Assembly: GCF_041154505.1 (NCBI RefSeq)
Contig: NZ_AP028672.1
Span: forward strand, 372,001 to 436,000
DNA length: 64,000 nucleotides
Direction of reading: 5' to 3'
Source: Acidovorax sp. A79
GTDB taxonomy: Bacteria > Pseudomonadota > Gammaproteobacteria > Burkholderiales > Burkholderiaceae_C
Made by a program: the position numbers and the translations under genes. Below are positions 56,713-64,000 of this stretch, one piece after another. The notes under the pieces are model-generated. The model saw only the letters and a program-made list of their open reading frames with translations, had not been told where the DNA came from and did not search any database. Each line of letters starts with the position of its first letter. The first letter of the stretch is position 1.

Positions 56713-58689
56713 ATGCCCCGTTCTTCCCTCCTTCCCATTGCCTTCGCCGCCTGGGCCTGCATGCTGGCCACCGCGCCGGTCCTGGCGCAGACCGCACCCA
56801 AGGCGCCCGAGCCCGCCACGCTGAAGGCCAATGCAGAGATGGCGAAGGCGCTGCCTTTCGCCGATCGCCAGGATTTCGAGGATGCGATGCGCGGCTTCAT
56901 CGGAACGGTGCCCGATGCGCTGGTGCCGGGTACCGGCGCGCGCCCGGTCTGGAACCTGAAGCCCTACGACTTCCTGAAGGCCGACGCGCCGGCTGACAGC
57001 GTCAACCCGAGCCTTTGGCGCCAGGCCCAGCTCAATCTCATCCACGGCCTTTTCAAGGTGGTCGACAAGGTCTATCAGGTGCGCGGCTTTGACCTCGCGA
57101 ACATGACGATTGTTGAAGGCGACACCAGCCTGATCGTGATCGACCCGCTGCTTTCCGTGGAGACCGCCCGCGCCGCGCTCGATCTTTACTACCAGCACCG
57201 ACCCAGGAAACCAGTGGGCACCGTCATCTACACCCACGGCCACTCCGACCACTTCGGTGGCGTCAAGGGCGTGGTCAGCGAGGCCAATGTCGCGGCCGGC
57301 AAGGTACAAGTGATCGCGCCGTCGGGCTTCATGGAGTCGGCCGTGGCCGAGAACATCCTGGCCGGCACCGCGATGAGCCGCCGTGCGCACTACCAGTTCG
57401 GCGTGTTGCTGCCCTCGGGCCCGCGCGGTCAGGTCGACGCCGGCCTGGGCAAACGTCTGGCCAGCGGCACCACCACCCTGATCGCGCCTACCAGCACTAT
57501 CGAAAAAACCACGGAGGAGCGCACCATCGACGGCGTGGCCTTCGTGTTCCAGCTGGTGCCAGGTTCAGAGGCTCCAGCAGAGATGCTGATCCACCTGCCG
57601 CAACAGCGCGTGCTCAACATGGCAGAGGATGTGGCGCACACGATGCACAACCTCTACACCATCCGCGGCGCAGAGGTGCGCGACGGCAACCTGTGGGCCA
57701 AATACATTGATCGGGCACGCCTGGACTTCGGCGACAAGACCGACGTGATGATCACGCAGCACCACTGGCCGGTGACGGGGCGCGAGCGTGTCGCCGACCT
57801 GCTGAAGAAGCAGCGCGACATGTACAAGTTCATCAACGACCAGACGTTGCGCCTGCTCAACCACGGCCTGGGGCCGCAAGACATCGCCGAGCAACTGCGC
57901 ATGCCCGCCAGCCTGGAGCGTGAATGGTCGGCACGCGGCTACTACGGCACACTGCGCCACAACGCCAAGGCGGTCTATCAGAAGTACCTGGGCTGGTACG
58001 ACGCCAATCCGGCCAACCTGGACCCGCTACCACCCGTGCCCCATGCGAAAAAGACGGTCGAATACATGGGTGGCGCTGATGCCGTGCTGGCCCGTGCCCG
58101 CGATGACTTCAAGAAAGGCGAGTACCGCTGGGTGGCCAGCGTGATGAATCAGCTGGTGTTTGCCGATCCGGACAACAGCGCGGCGCGCCAATTGGGCGCC
58201 GACGCCCTGGAGCAGCTGGGCTATCAGTCCGAGGCCAGCACCTGGCGCAACGCCTACCTGGCGGGTGCGATGGAACTGCGCGGCGGAGTACCGAAGATCC
58301 CTGCGCGCAGCAGCAGCACCCCCGACACGCTCAAGGCGGTGAGCAACGAGCTGTACTTCGACTACCTGGCTGTGCGCCTTGATGCGGCCAAGGCCGAAGG
58401 CAAGAAGATGGTGATCAACTGGAACTTCACCGATTCCAAGCAGCAGTTCGCGCTGACGCTGGAGAACTCGGCGCTCACCCATGCCAGTGGCCAAGCCCGC
58501 AATGCAGACACAACCCTCACCCTGAGCCGTGCCACGCTGGACGCAATTACGCTCAGGCAGACCACCTTCCCCGAAGCGGTGCAGACCGGGCAGATCAAGG
58601 TCGAGGGTGACCGCGCCAAGCTTGGCGAGCTGCTGGCAATGTTCGACAGCTTCGAGACGATGTTCCCGGTGGTTGAGCCAAGGAGGTAG
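56713..58689 (+). CDS. Alkyl sulfatase-like metallo-beta-lactamase protein (SdsA1/BDS1 type)
   Basis: A 658-residue exported protein with a signal peptide ending around APVLAQ (26). The metallo-beta-lactamase motif is THGHSDHFGG (H175, H177, D179, H180). Further Zn ligands lie in NMAEDVAHTMHN (Glu, His) and DVMITQHHWPVTG (His). An alkylsulfatase dimerisation domain and a C-terminal SCP2-like domain (~535-658) follow. It hydrolyses alkyl sulfates, probably in the periplasm. It is under a divergent LysR gene. Confidence 0.93.
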   Translation: MPRSSLLPIAFAAWACMLATAPVLAQTAPKAPEPATLKANAEMAKALPFADRQDFEDAMRGFIGTVPDALVPGTGARPVWNLKPYDFLKADAPADSVNPSLWRQAQLNLIHGLFKVVDKVYQVRGFDLANMTIVEGDTSLIVIDPLLSVETARAALDLYYQHRPRKPVGTVIYTHGHSDHFGGVKGVVSEANVAAGKVQVIAPSGFMESAVAENILAGTAMSRRAHYQFGVLLPSGPRGQVDAGLGKRLASGTTTLIAPTSTIEKTTEERTIDGVAFVFQLVPGSEAPAEMLIHLPQQRVLNMAEDVAHTMHNLYTIRGAEVRDGNLWAKYIDRARLDFGDKTDVMITQHHWPVTGRERVADLLKKQRDMYKFINDQTLRLLNHGLGPQDIAEQLRMPASLEREWSARGYYGTLRHNAKAVYQKYLGWYDANPANLDPLPPVPHAKKTVEYMGGADAVLARARDDFKKGEYRWVASVMNQLVFADPDNSAARQLGADALEQLGYQSEASTWRNAYLAGAMELRGGVPKIPARSSSTPDTLKAVSNELYFDYLAVRLDAAKAEGKKMVINWNFTDSKQQFALTLENSALTHASGQARNADTTLTLSRATLDAITLRQTTFPEAVQTGQIKVEGDRAKLGELLAMFDSFETMFPVVEPRR

Positions 58690-58825
58690 GCAATCTTGGA
58701 TATGCCCCTGGAGGGCCCGGAGAGGACAGTTGCGGGCGCGCGGGATGGGATCGCTGAAAGCCGTCGTGGAGGATGCCTGCCGTCCGCGCCTGGCCATCGA
58801 CCAAGGCGGTCCCCTCCTCGGCGAG

Positions 58826-59245
58826 CTACCTTAGACGAGCGGCAACGGTAGGCCGTTGTTCGGGGAACGACTCGGTTTTGCGGCTGCGCACGACGGCTCC
58901 ATCTGCGCCTGACAATTTGAAAAACGCTACCGCATTGACCAACTCTGACGCTTGATTGTTCAAGCTGCTAGCCGCTGCCGCCATCTCTTCGACCAGCGCC
59001 GCATTCTGTTGGGTGGCCTGGTCCATCTGCATCACCGCTTCTCCCACCTGCGCCACGCCTTGACTCTGTTCCTCGCTGGCGGCGCTGATCTCTCCCATGA
59101 GGTCCGTCACGCGCTTGATGGCGCTGACCACTTCGGTCATCGTTGTGCCGGCCTGGTCAACCAGTGTGGCGCCCTGGCCAACCCGTGAAACGCTTTCACC
59201 AATCAGCATCTTGATTTCCTTGGCAGCCTCCGCGCTGCGCCACAT
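58826..59245 (-). pseudogene. Truncated methyl-accepting chemotaxis protein, C-terminal remnant
   Basis: Only the last ~140 residues of a receptor signalling domain remain. They start at [20 protein letters not shown] and run through [19 protein letters not shown] and [20 protein letters not shown] to a normal C-terminus. The sensor, membrane helices, HAMP and hairpin tip (normally [20 protein letters not shown]) are missing. Homology breaks near 59243, just before an 8-bp tandem repeat. It is not expected to signal. Confidence 0.85.
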
Positions 59246-59276
59246 CCACGCCGGACCTTTGGCGCCAGCCTGGGTC

Positions 59277-59309
59277 TGGAGGCACGGAGGCACGGAGGCA
59301 CGGAGGCAG
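59277..59309 (+). repeat. Tandem 8-bp microrepeat
   Basis: Three full copies of GGCACGGA (59281-59304) flanked by partial copies. It marks the junction between the MCP remnant and the SUKH-like pseudogene. Confidence 0.85.
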
Positions 59310-59317
59310 GATGTGCC

Positions 59318-59857
59318 ATGAACCCCAGATCAGATGCCACTGCCAAAGAGAACATCAGGAATTCACGCTCCCGTGAACGCATCGGCACTTTGGTTATCCG
59401 TCTGCATGATCTTGCGCGACAGGATACCGATGCCGAAGTCAGCTGAGCCGGTGCCAGCATCGAGCAGGCCATCGCCAACGTCGAGGCGGCACTCAACCTG
59501 CGCATCTCCGGCTCAGTCCGCAACTTCATCCTGCGCACCGGCGACGGTGGGTTGGATCTGTTCCCGATTTCCGCAATACCCGCGGGCGAGCCACTGGGCG
59601 GGCGCGGCACCGCGCACGACGACACGTTGCATTGGCGGCAAGACGCGGGTTCACGCCACTGCTACCTCGTGGCCATTCAGTGCAATGGGGACGACAACGA
59701 GCCGTCCTGCCTGGATACATCGCGCGTGGTGGACGGCGAAAATCCCGTGGTGCACTTCTACCCCAGCTCGCACAGCGGCCATGTCGATCGCACCGGACCC
59801 AGCTTTATCGACTTCTACGAAGACTACTTCGCACCTTGCTTCGCAGATTGCGATTGA
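59318..59857 (+). pseudogene. SUKH (SMI1/KNR4)-like immunity gene with in-frame TGA
   Basis: One continuous frame of ~179 codons is interrupted by TGA at 59444-59446. Before it: [20 protein letters not shown] and onward. After it: ASIEQAIANVEAALNLRISG, SVRNFILRTGDGGLDLFPIS, and a C-terminal FYEDYFAPCFADCD. The post-stop start looks like the beginning of a SUKH domain. TGA may replace TGG. Unless the stop is read through, only a 42-residue peptide is made. No toxin gene is adjacent. Confidence 0.75.
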
Positions 59858-59981
59858 CCAGCATCTCCCAGTACCGTATGCACTGCTGGCGCTGCGTGTG
59901 ATGAAAGAAGTGATTTGATCTAAACCGACCTCCACCACCCTCCCAGCAAGCGCAAGCAGCCATCACATGTGAAGCAAAACC

Positions 59982-60520
59982 ATGCCGACACCCCTCACCA
60001 TCACCCCTGACGGCGTTCACCCCTTGGCGCCCCGCCTGGGCGGCGGCGCGCTGATCGGCGGCGTGGCCCACTGGCCGCACGGCCCCTCGGGCCGGCCGCT
60101 GGTGCTCGCCGCATCGCCTCGGTCTTCACCACCTACGCGCCGGGCACGTACTTCCTCGACGAGATCACCTACCACGGCGACCCGGCCGAACTGGCACTGC
60201 TGCGCCGGGGCACCACGCAAGTGCTGGTGCACAAGGCCGGCACATTGGTGCAGAGCGCGCTGGAACTGCCCCCGCACGGCATCCACGTGCAGGCCGGCGG
60301 GGACGCGCGGTCCTTCATCGGCGGTGCGCCGCAATGGCTGCAAGACGAAGACCTGGAACTCGGCGGCCTAGCCTTCGCATTGCAGATCGACGGCGGCACC
60401 CTGCCCGCGCCGCTGCGCAACCTGTTTTACCTGGCCGACGGGGTAGGCTACCTGTACCTGCCCACGCAGGCCAGCGAGAGCACCGACTGCAGCGGCATCT
60501 TCTTCGTACAGGTGACGTAA
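59982..60520 (+). pseudogene. Frameshifted DUF1963/YwqG-like gene
   Basis: Residues MPTPLTITPDGVHPLAPRLG to GRPLVLAA are in one frame. From about 60110 the homology-like text continues in another frame (IASVFTTYAPGTYFLDEITY, then ARSFIGGAPQWLQDEDLELG and LFYLADGVGYLYLP) to the stop at 60518-60520. The break is consistent with a small deletion. The IGGxPxWLQ pattern suggests a DUF1963-like protein, a type often found among immunity genes. Confidence 0.65.
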
Positions 60521-60572
60521 ATGAAAATAGCCACCAGCGCCCGTCCACAAAGCGCAAGCAGCTATCAATACG
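60521..60572 (-). repeat. Intergenic palindromic repeat, family A, copy 8
   Basis: Reads CAGCGCCCGTCCACAAAGCG and then CAAGCAGCTATCAATACG, inverse orientation. It begins immediately after the stop of the frameshifted gene. Confidence 0.75.
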
Positions 60573-60856
60573 GGAGCATAAAGAATGAAGACCATGGACA
60601 GGGCCATGGCTCCGGTGACGTGGCTTCATCCGACACCGTCAAGGCCCAGGAGCCTCACGCCCTGATCGAGGCATTGAAGCGGCTGGACAACGAGGGCTTC
60701 TTGGGCCGGCACCGCCAGGGGGCCAACGCTGCGGTTCTGTTCATCACCTCGCCCGGCTCCGATGATGCCGAAGCGATGGAGGACCAATCGGCCCGGTGGC
60801 TGAACCGACCCGAGGTCTGCGAGACCTTCCTGAAACAGCACAAGGACATGGAATGA
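60521..60856 (+). pseudogene. DUF4303-like fragment
   Basis: The only in-frame ATG lies in the preceding repeat. The recognisable part is ALIEALKRLDNEGFLGRHRQ and DAEAMEDQSARWLNRPEVCE to the stop, resembling the C-terminal half of DUF4303 proteins. The N-terminal half is absent, so this is probably a remnant. Its stop overlaps the start of the next gene (ATGA), so it may still be translated. Confidence 0.6.
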
Positions 60857-62115
60857 GCCCACGACTGCCCCTTGCCGACTGGCCCGCGCTGCTGCGCTGC
60901 GCCCCGTACTTCAGCCGTGCCATCGTCGATGCGCTGCACGCATCCGGACCTGACGGCTTCGCGCCACTGGCGCGGGCGGTGTACTACTTCGACCTGTTCG
61001 ACGCGCAGGTCTCCAACGGCGGCGTGGATCAATACTTCGACAACGTGGCCGCGCATCTGGACGATGCAAGCGCGGTGCCGGGCATCATCGCGGCCAATCC
61101 CGTCTATGCGTCCGTGCTGCCGCTGATCGAGGAAGTGCACGCGATCTGGAATATGGTCGCGCAGGCGTATCCGGACCAAGAAAATGATGACGATGAGGGA
61201 GAAGAAGGCTGTGACGAAGATGCCTGGGACGCCTACCAGGATCTGCTCGCCCCGCACGGGGAGCGCCTTGCAGCCATCGCCACCGAATTCTTCGCCCACC
61301 ACGCTGTCCGCCAGCGGCTGGAGCAGGACATCGTGCGCCACCCACACCGCTATTTCGCCCTGGCGGCCGTGCCCGGGTTGCGTGGCAGCGGTGTCGAGCA
61401 TGTGACGCTTGCAGACGGTGCGCACCGCCTGCGCTTCGTGGATGGTTTTCCCATCGGCCCCAACGTCTTCGAGAATCAGGACTGCGGTTGCGACGTGGTC
61501 TGGTTCTCGCCCGACCGCACGCTGCTGCAGTGCGAGACACAGGGCTTTGGCAATGAGCGCGGTCGCCACTGGATCCACTACCCCAGCCAGGCCAGCAACA
61601 GTTGGACCAGCGGCGAGCACTTCATGAGTGGCGCCCTGCAGTCCGTGCGCAGCGACCGGCTGGCACTGGGCCTGGGCCACCATGGCCTTCATGAGGCTTT
61701 CGACGCCCAGGGCCAGCGCGAAAGCACGCAGTTGTACTGGTACGGAGAGGAGTTGTGCAGCGAGCACTTCTACCCCTGTGGCGCACCACTGCTGCGCTGC
61801 AGGCGCCAAGACAAGGGCGAACATCAATTGCGCTACTGGCCCAGCGGCGCACTCAACACCGAAAGCATCGAGGGCCATGATGGCGCCACGCGCTACCTGC
61901 GCTGCCTGGACGCGCAGGGAAACGACCTGGCCCCCCAGGGCACGGGGCGCCTGGTCGAAATGCTGAGCCTCGATGCCGACATGCGCCAATGGCGCGAAGG
62001 CCAACTGGTGGCAGGCTTTCTGCAGGGCCCCGTGGCGCGCATGGCAAGCCAGCCCGACGGCAGCCAGCCGCGCGAAACCGAACGCACGGTCTTCAAGAAT
62101 GGCCGTGTGGCCTAG
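60853..62115 (+). CDS. DUF4375-like protein with MORN/YwqK-like C-terminus
   Basis: A 420-residue soluble protein. The N-terminal part carries QVSNGGVDQYFDN (52-64), the hallmark of DUF4375 (DMP19-like). An acidic stretch (~117-132) follows. The C-terminal half has repeated short units (LYWYGEELCSEHFYP, LRYWPSGALNTESI) like MORN or YwqK-type antitoxin repeats. Such combinations are typical of immunity proteins. It is the only intact member of the eroded array. Its TAG stop lies in the IS target duplication, so the insertion left the coding sequence intact. Confidence 0.78.
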   Translation: MSPRLPLADWPALLRCAPYFSRAIVDALHASGPDGFAPLARAVYYFDLFDAQVSNGGVDQYFDNVAAHLDDASAVPGIIAANPVYASVLPLIEEVHAIWNMVAQAYPDQENDDDEGEEGCDEDAWDAYQDLLAPHGERLAAIATEFFAHHAVRQRLEQDIVRHPHRYFALAAVPGLRGSGVEHVTLADGAHRLRFVDGFPIGPNVFENQDCGCDVVWFSPDRTLLQCETQGFGNERGRHWIHYPSQASNSWTSGEHFMSGALQSVRSDRLALGLGHHGLHEAFDAQGQRESTQLYWYGEELCSEHFYPCGAPLLRCRRQDKGEHQLRYWPSGALNTESIEGHDGATRYLRCLDAQGNDLAPQGTGRLVEMLSLDADMRQWREGQLVAGFLQGPVARMASQPDGSQPRETERTVFKNGRVA

Positions 62116-62116
62116 C
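62111..62116. repeat. Target-site duplication, left (CCTAGC)
   Basis: CCTAGC is found on both sides of the IS element (also 63142-63147). It has the NCTAGN form expected for IS481-family targets. Confidence 0.85.
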
Positions 62117-63056
62117 TGTTGATTCTCAGGAGGTTGTTCATGGCCGGAATGCGGCTGATGGGCGGCTGATGGTTGAGAGCGGAGTGTGGTCGACACCAGT
62201 TGTAGCCGTCAATGAATGGCTGCAATGCAGCTTGGCGCTGGGCTGAACTCTCGTAGGGTCTGGCATAGGCCCATTCGCGCAAACTGGTCTGCACGAAGCG
62301 CTCGGCCTTGCCGTTGGTCTTGGGCGTGTAGGGCCGTGTTCGGATGTGCCGGATGCCCAGTTCCTGGCAGGCTGCCCCGAAGGTGTTCTTGTAGCCCGCG
62401 CCGTTGTCGGTCATGACGCGCTCGATGCGCACGCCCAGGCTGGCGTAGTAGTCCACGGCCTGGCGCAGGAACTGCACGCAGCTCAGGGCCGTCTCATCGC
62501 CCAACACCCGGGCGAAGGAGACCCGGGAGTGATCGTCGATGGCCAGATGCACGGCGTCCCAGCCGATGCCTCGGTTGCGGTGCTGGCGCTGGCCTGTGAT
62601 TCGGTGGCCCACGCCCTGGATGCGTCCCAGGCGCTTGGTGTCGATGTGCAGCAACTCGCCAGGGCTGGCCCGCTCATAGCGGCACACGGGCACGGGCGGT
62701 TGCAAGGCGCTCAAGCGGCTCAAGCCCAGGCGGGCCATGTGCCGGGCCACGGTGGACAGGCTGCGGCCGCACTCGCGGGCGATGCGCCACAACGGCAGGC
62801 GTTGTCGGCGGTGCAGTTCGAACTGGCTCACCTGTTCGGGGCGGCAAGCTGTGGGGCTGTGATGCGGTCGCGAGCTTCGATCACACAGCCCTGCTGTGCC
62901 TTCGGCCCTGAAGCGGGCCAGCCACTTGAACCCGGTGCGGCAGCTCACGCCCATGGCCTGGGCGGCCGCTGTCACGCACCAGCCTTCGTCCAATACCCTG
63001 CTGACCAGCAGGGCTCGACCCGCAGCCGTCAAGCGGGCATGCTTATGACTGTTCAT
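62112..63056 (-). CDS. IS481-family transposase
   Basis: A 314-residue DDE transposase. An N-terminal HTH (TAAAQAMGVSCRTGFKWLAR) precedes the rve core. Catalytic residues are D139 (LLHIDTKR), D217 (VMTDNGAGYK) and E252 (GKAERF), giving the D-34-E spacing. The last codon straddles the IS end and its TAG stop is supplied by the CTAG target. The protein is full length, so the element may still be active. Confidence 0.93.
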   Translation of the reverse strand: MNSHKHARLTAAGRALLVSRVLDEGWCVTAAAQAMGVSCRTGFKWLARFRAEGTAGLCDRSSRPHHSPTACRPEQVSQFELHRRQRLPLWRIARECGRSLSTVARHMARLGLSRLSALQPPVPVCRYERASPGELLHIDTKRLGRIQGVGHRITGQRQHRNRGIGWDAVHLAIDDHSRVSFARVLGDETALSCVQFLRQAVDYYASLGVRIERVMTDNGAGYKNTFGAACQELGIRHIRTRPYTPKTNGKAERFVQTSLREWAYARPYESSAQRQAALQPFIDGYNWCRPHSALNHQPPISRIPAMNNLLRINS

Positions 63057-63141
63057 CCGTCTCTCCTGACTTGAGTTGCTTGGCCTGGTAACCACAGCTT
63101 CCCAAATCCGAGACGGATGAACAACCTATTGAGACATCACA
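62117..63141 (-). mobile_element. IS481-family insertion sequence, complete
   Basis: A 1025-bp element bounded by 25-bp imperfect inverted repeats at 62117-62141 and 63117-63141 (19/25 identical, sharing AGGTTGTTCAT inside and TGT/ACA at the tips). It is flanked by 6-bp CCTAGC duplications and contains a single intact transposase gene. Confidence 0.93.
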
Positions 63142-63147
63142 CCTAGC
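63142..63147. repeat. Target-site duplication, right (CCTAGC)
   Basis: Matches the left copy exactly, confirming insertion by transposition. Confidence 0.85.
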
Positions 63148-63442
63148 GCTGTGCACGCCGCCTGGAGGTTCCCCCGCGGCGCGATGCCGTGGCTGTTGTC
63201 GATGTGCGGAAGCTGGCCCGCAGCGATCCAGGAACACGCCGCGGTCCTCGTGGCCACCCAAAAGACCTGGGGCGGACGTTGGTTGATTGGCAGCAGCAAG
63301 CAGCCTGAAACTGCCAGATGGCGTGCACCCGCCAACCTCAAAAGTCAACCGACACGTCAACTTCGGGTCCTGTGTGCATAGCTGGGGCCCGGCAGTGGCG
63401 CTGCCGCTGATCGGGGTTCCTGCTGGAAAGCCCGGGCAGCCT
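63148..63442. other. Non-coding or unrecognised stretch after the IS
   Basis: About 295 bp with several short open frames in both strands. None has a family-like pattern or a convincing start. It is probably the continuation of the eroded segment before the IS inserted. Confidence 0.5.
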
Positions 63443-64000
63443 TCAGCCCTTCCTGCGTCTCACTGCTGCGATGCCCAGCATGGCCATCATTGACGCCATG
63501 GCCATCAAGGCGTACTCACTCAAGGTAGGAATGCTGGCGGCGGGGACAACTGGCGGCGGAGCCAGCCCGATGTTGATGATGATCTCGTCGCCCGAGGGCA
63601 GGAAGAGCGTTCGGGTTCCGACGGTCAGCCCCGCTCCCGCGAGGGTTGTCCCCGCGAACGTCGTTGAGTTCGAGATGGAAGCCTCAGAGATGTAGTTCTC
63701 GGGCAAATAAAGATCGGCACCGAGAATGTAGACGCCAGGCCCCATGGAACCAGTGCCGGCCTGTGGTGTGGAGGCTACGCCAGTCAAGCTTGGGAATAGC
63801 ACACCGCTGAACATGTCGGCAGTCGTTTCAGTCCCAATGCAGATAGCGTTGTTGTGGATCAACCCGTGTCCTGCAGCGCACAACCCGATGGTTGTCAACG
63901 CAGACATTGAACTCGTATTGAGCGAGCCGGAGCCTGTCATCACAACATCCGCGCCCACCTGATCGATGTTGATTGTGTAAATGGCTTGGGCCGCGTTCGC
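63443..64000 (-). CDS. IPTL-CTERM-anchored surface/exported protein, 5' end missing
   Basis: The frame is open to the right edge. The visible text begins ANAAQAIYTINIDQVGADVV, probably the end of a signal peptide and start of the mature part. The body is a Ser/Thr/Gly-rich beta-type domain with a possible Cys pair (GLCAAG, AICIG). It ends with the sorting signal: ASIPTLSEYALMAMASMMAM, a hydrophobic helix and RRRKG. This is the IPTL-CTERM variant of PEP-CTERM tails. Base composition looks less GC-rich than the rest of the window. Confidence 0.85.
   Translation of the reverse strand, partial: ANAAQAIYTINIDQVGADVVMTGSGSLNTSSMSALTTIGLCAAGHGLIHNNAICIGTETTADMFSGVLFPSLTGVASTPQAGTGSMGPGVYILGADLYLPENYISEASISNSTTFAGTTLAGAGLTVGTRTLFLPSGDEIIINIGLAPPPVVPAASIPTLSEYALMAMASMMAMLGIAAVRRRKG

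Noticed and set aside
59444..59446. TGA as a selenocysteine codon in the SUKH-like frame
   Set aside because: No SECIS-like hairpin was evident just downstream, and the family is not a selenoprotein family. Other decay marks in the same locus make a nonsense mutation more likely.

Overview
The window is high-GC DNA from a betaproteobacterium, most probably a member of the Comamonadaceae close to Acidovorax. This is inferred from gene content (Burkholderiales-style odhA-odhB-lpdA, zapE and clpS-clpA, a BbZIP-like metal transporter, an IPTL-CTERM protein) and from two families of short intergenic repeats that recur throughout. No rRNA, tRNA or CRISPR array is visible. Genes are dense, and many are coupled by 4-base start/stop overlaps.

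Left third (0-26.9 kb). After the end of a glycine-rich protein come a dienoyl-CoA-isomerase-like crotonase and a threonine dehydratase. A nucleobase/nucleoside salvage block follows (2.9-13.2 kb). It contains uracil phosphoribosyltransferase, a BMP-type binding protein, a lipoprotein nucleosidase, an ABC ATPase, two permeases, a small exported protein, an AraC-type regulator and a CodA-like deaminase. An opposite-strand membrane-protein gene sits between the ATPase and permease genes. Next is a complete HlyD/RbbA/YhhJ-type export operon (13.2-18.2 kb), then a diguanylate cyclase. A run of three unrecognised genes behind a minimal J-domain protein (21.4-24.7 kb) is followed by a YebC-family regulator and an SpmA/SpmB-like membrane protein.

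Middle third (27-48 kb). A Fur box precedes a FagA-like protein, a manganese-type superoxide dismutase and a ZIP metal transporter, which reads as an iron-starvation operon. Then come a Ser/Thr kinase with a cyclic-nucleotide-binding domain next to a Cys/Met-metabolism PLP enzyme, exonuclease I, a lytic transglycosylase, clpS-clpA, dnaE, bamD, a DinG-like helicase, a DUF465 protein, a PP2C phosphatase and zapE. These are mostly ordinary core genes.

Right third (48-64 kb). The 2-oxoglutarate dehydrogenase operon (odhA-odhB-lpdA), an AI-2E-family permease and a divergent LysR/alkylsulfatase pair lead into an eroded accessory segment (58.8-62.1 kb). That segment holds a truncated chemotaxis receptor, a SUKH-like gene with an in-frame stop, a frameshifted DUF1963-like gene, a DUF4303-like fragment and an intact DUF4375-like gene. 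Together they resemble a graveyard of polymorphic-toxin immunity genes. A complete IS481-family element (62117-63141) sits in the stop codon of the last of these genes, flanked by CCTAGC duplications. The window ends inside an IPTL-CTERM surface-protein gene.

The best candidates for undescribed biology are the J-domain operon of unknown proteins, the salvage cluster with its lipoprotein nucleosidase and Cys-substituted CodA homologue, the decaying immunity array, and the two intergenic repeat families.
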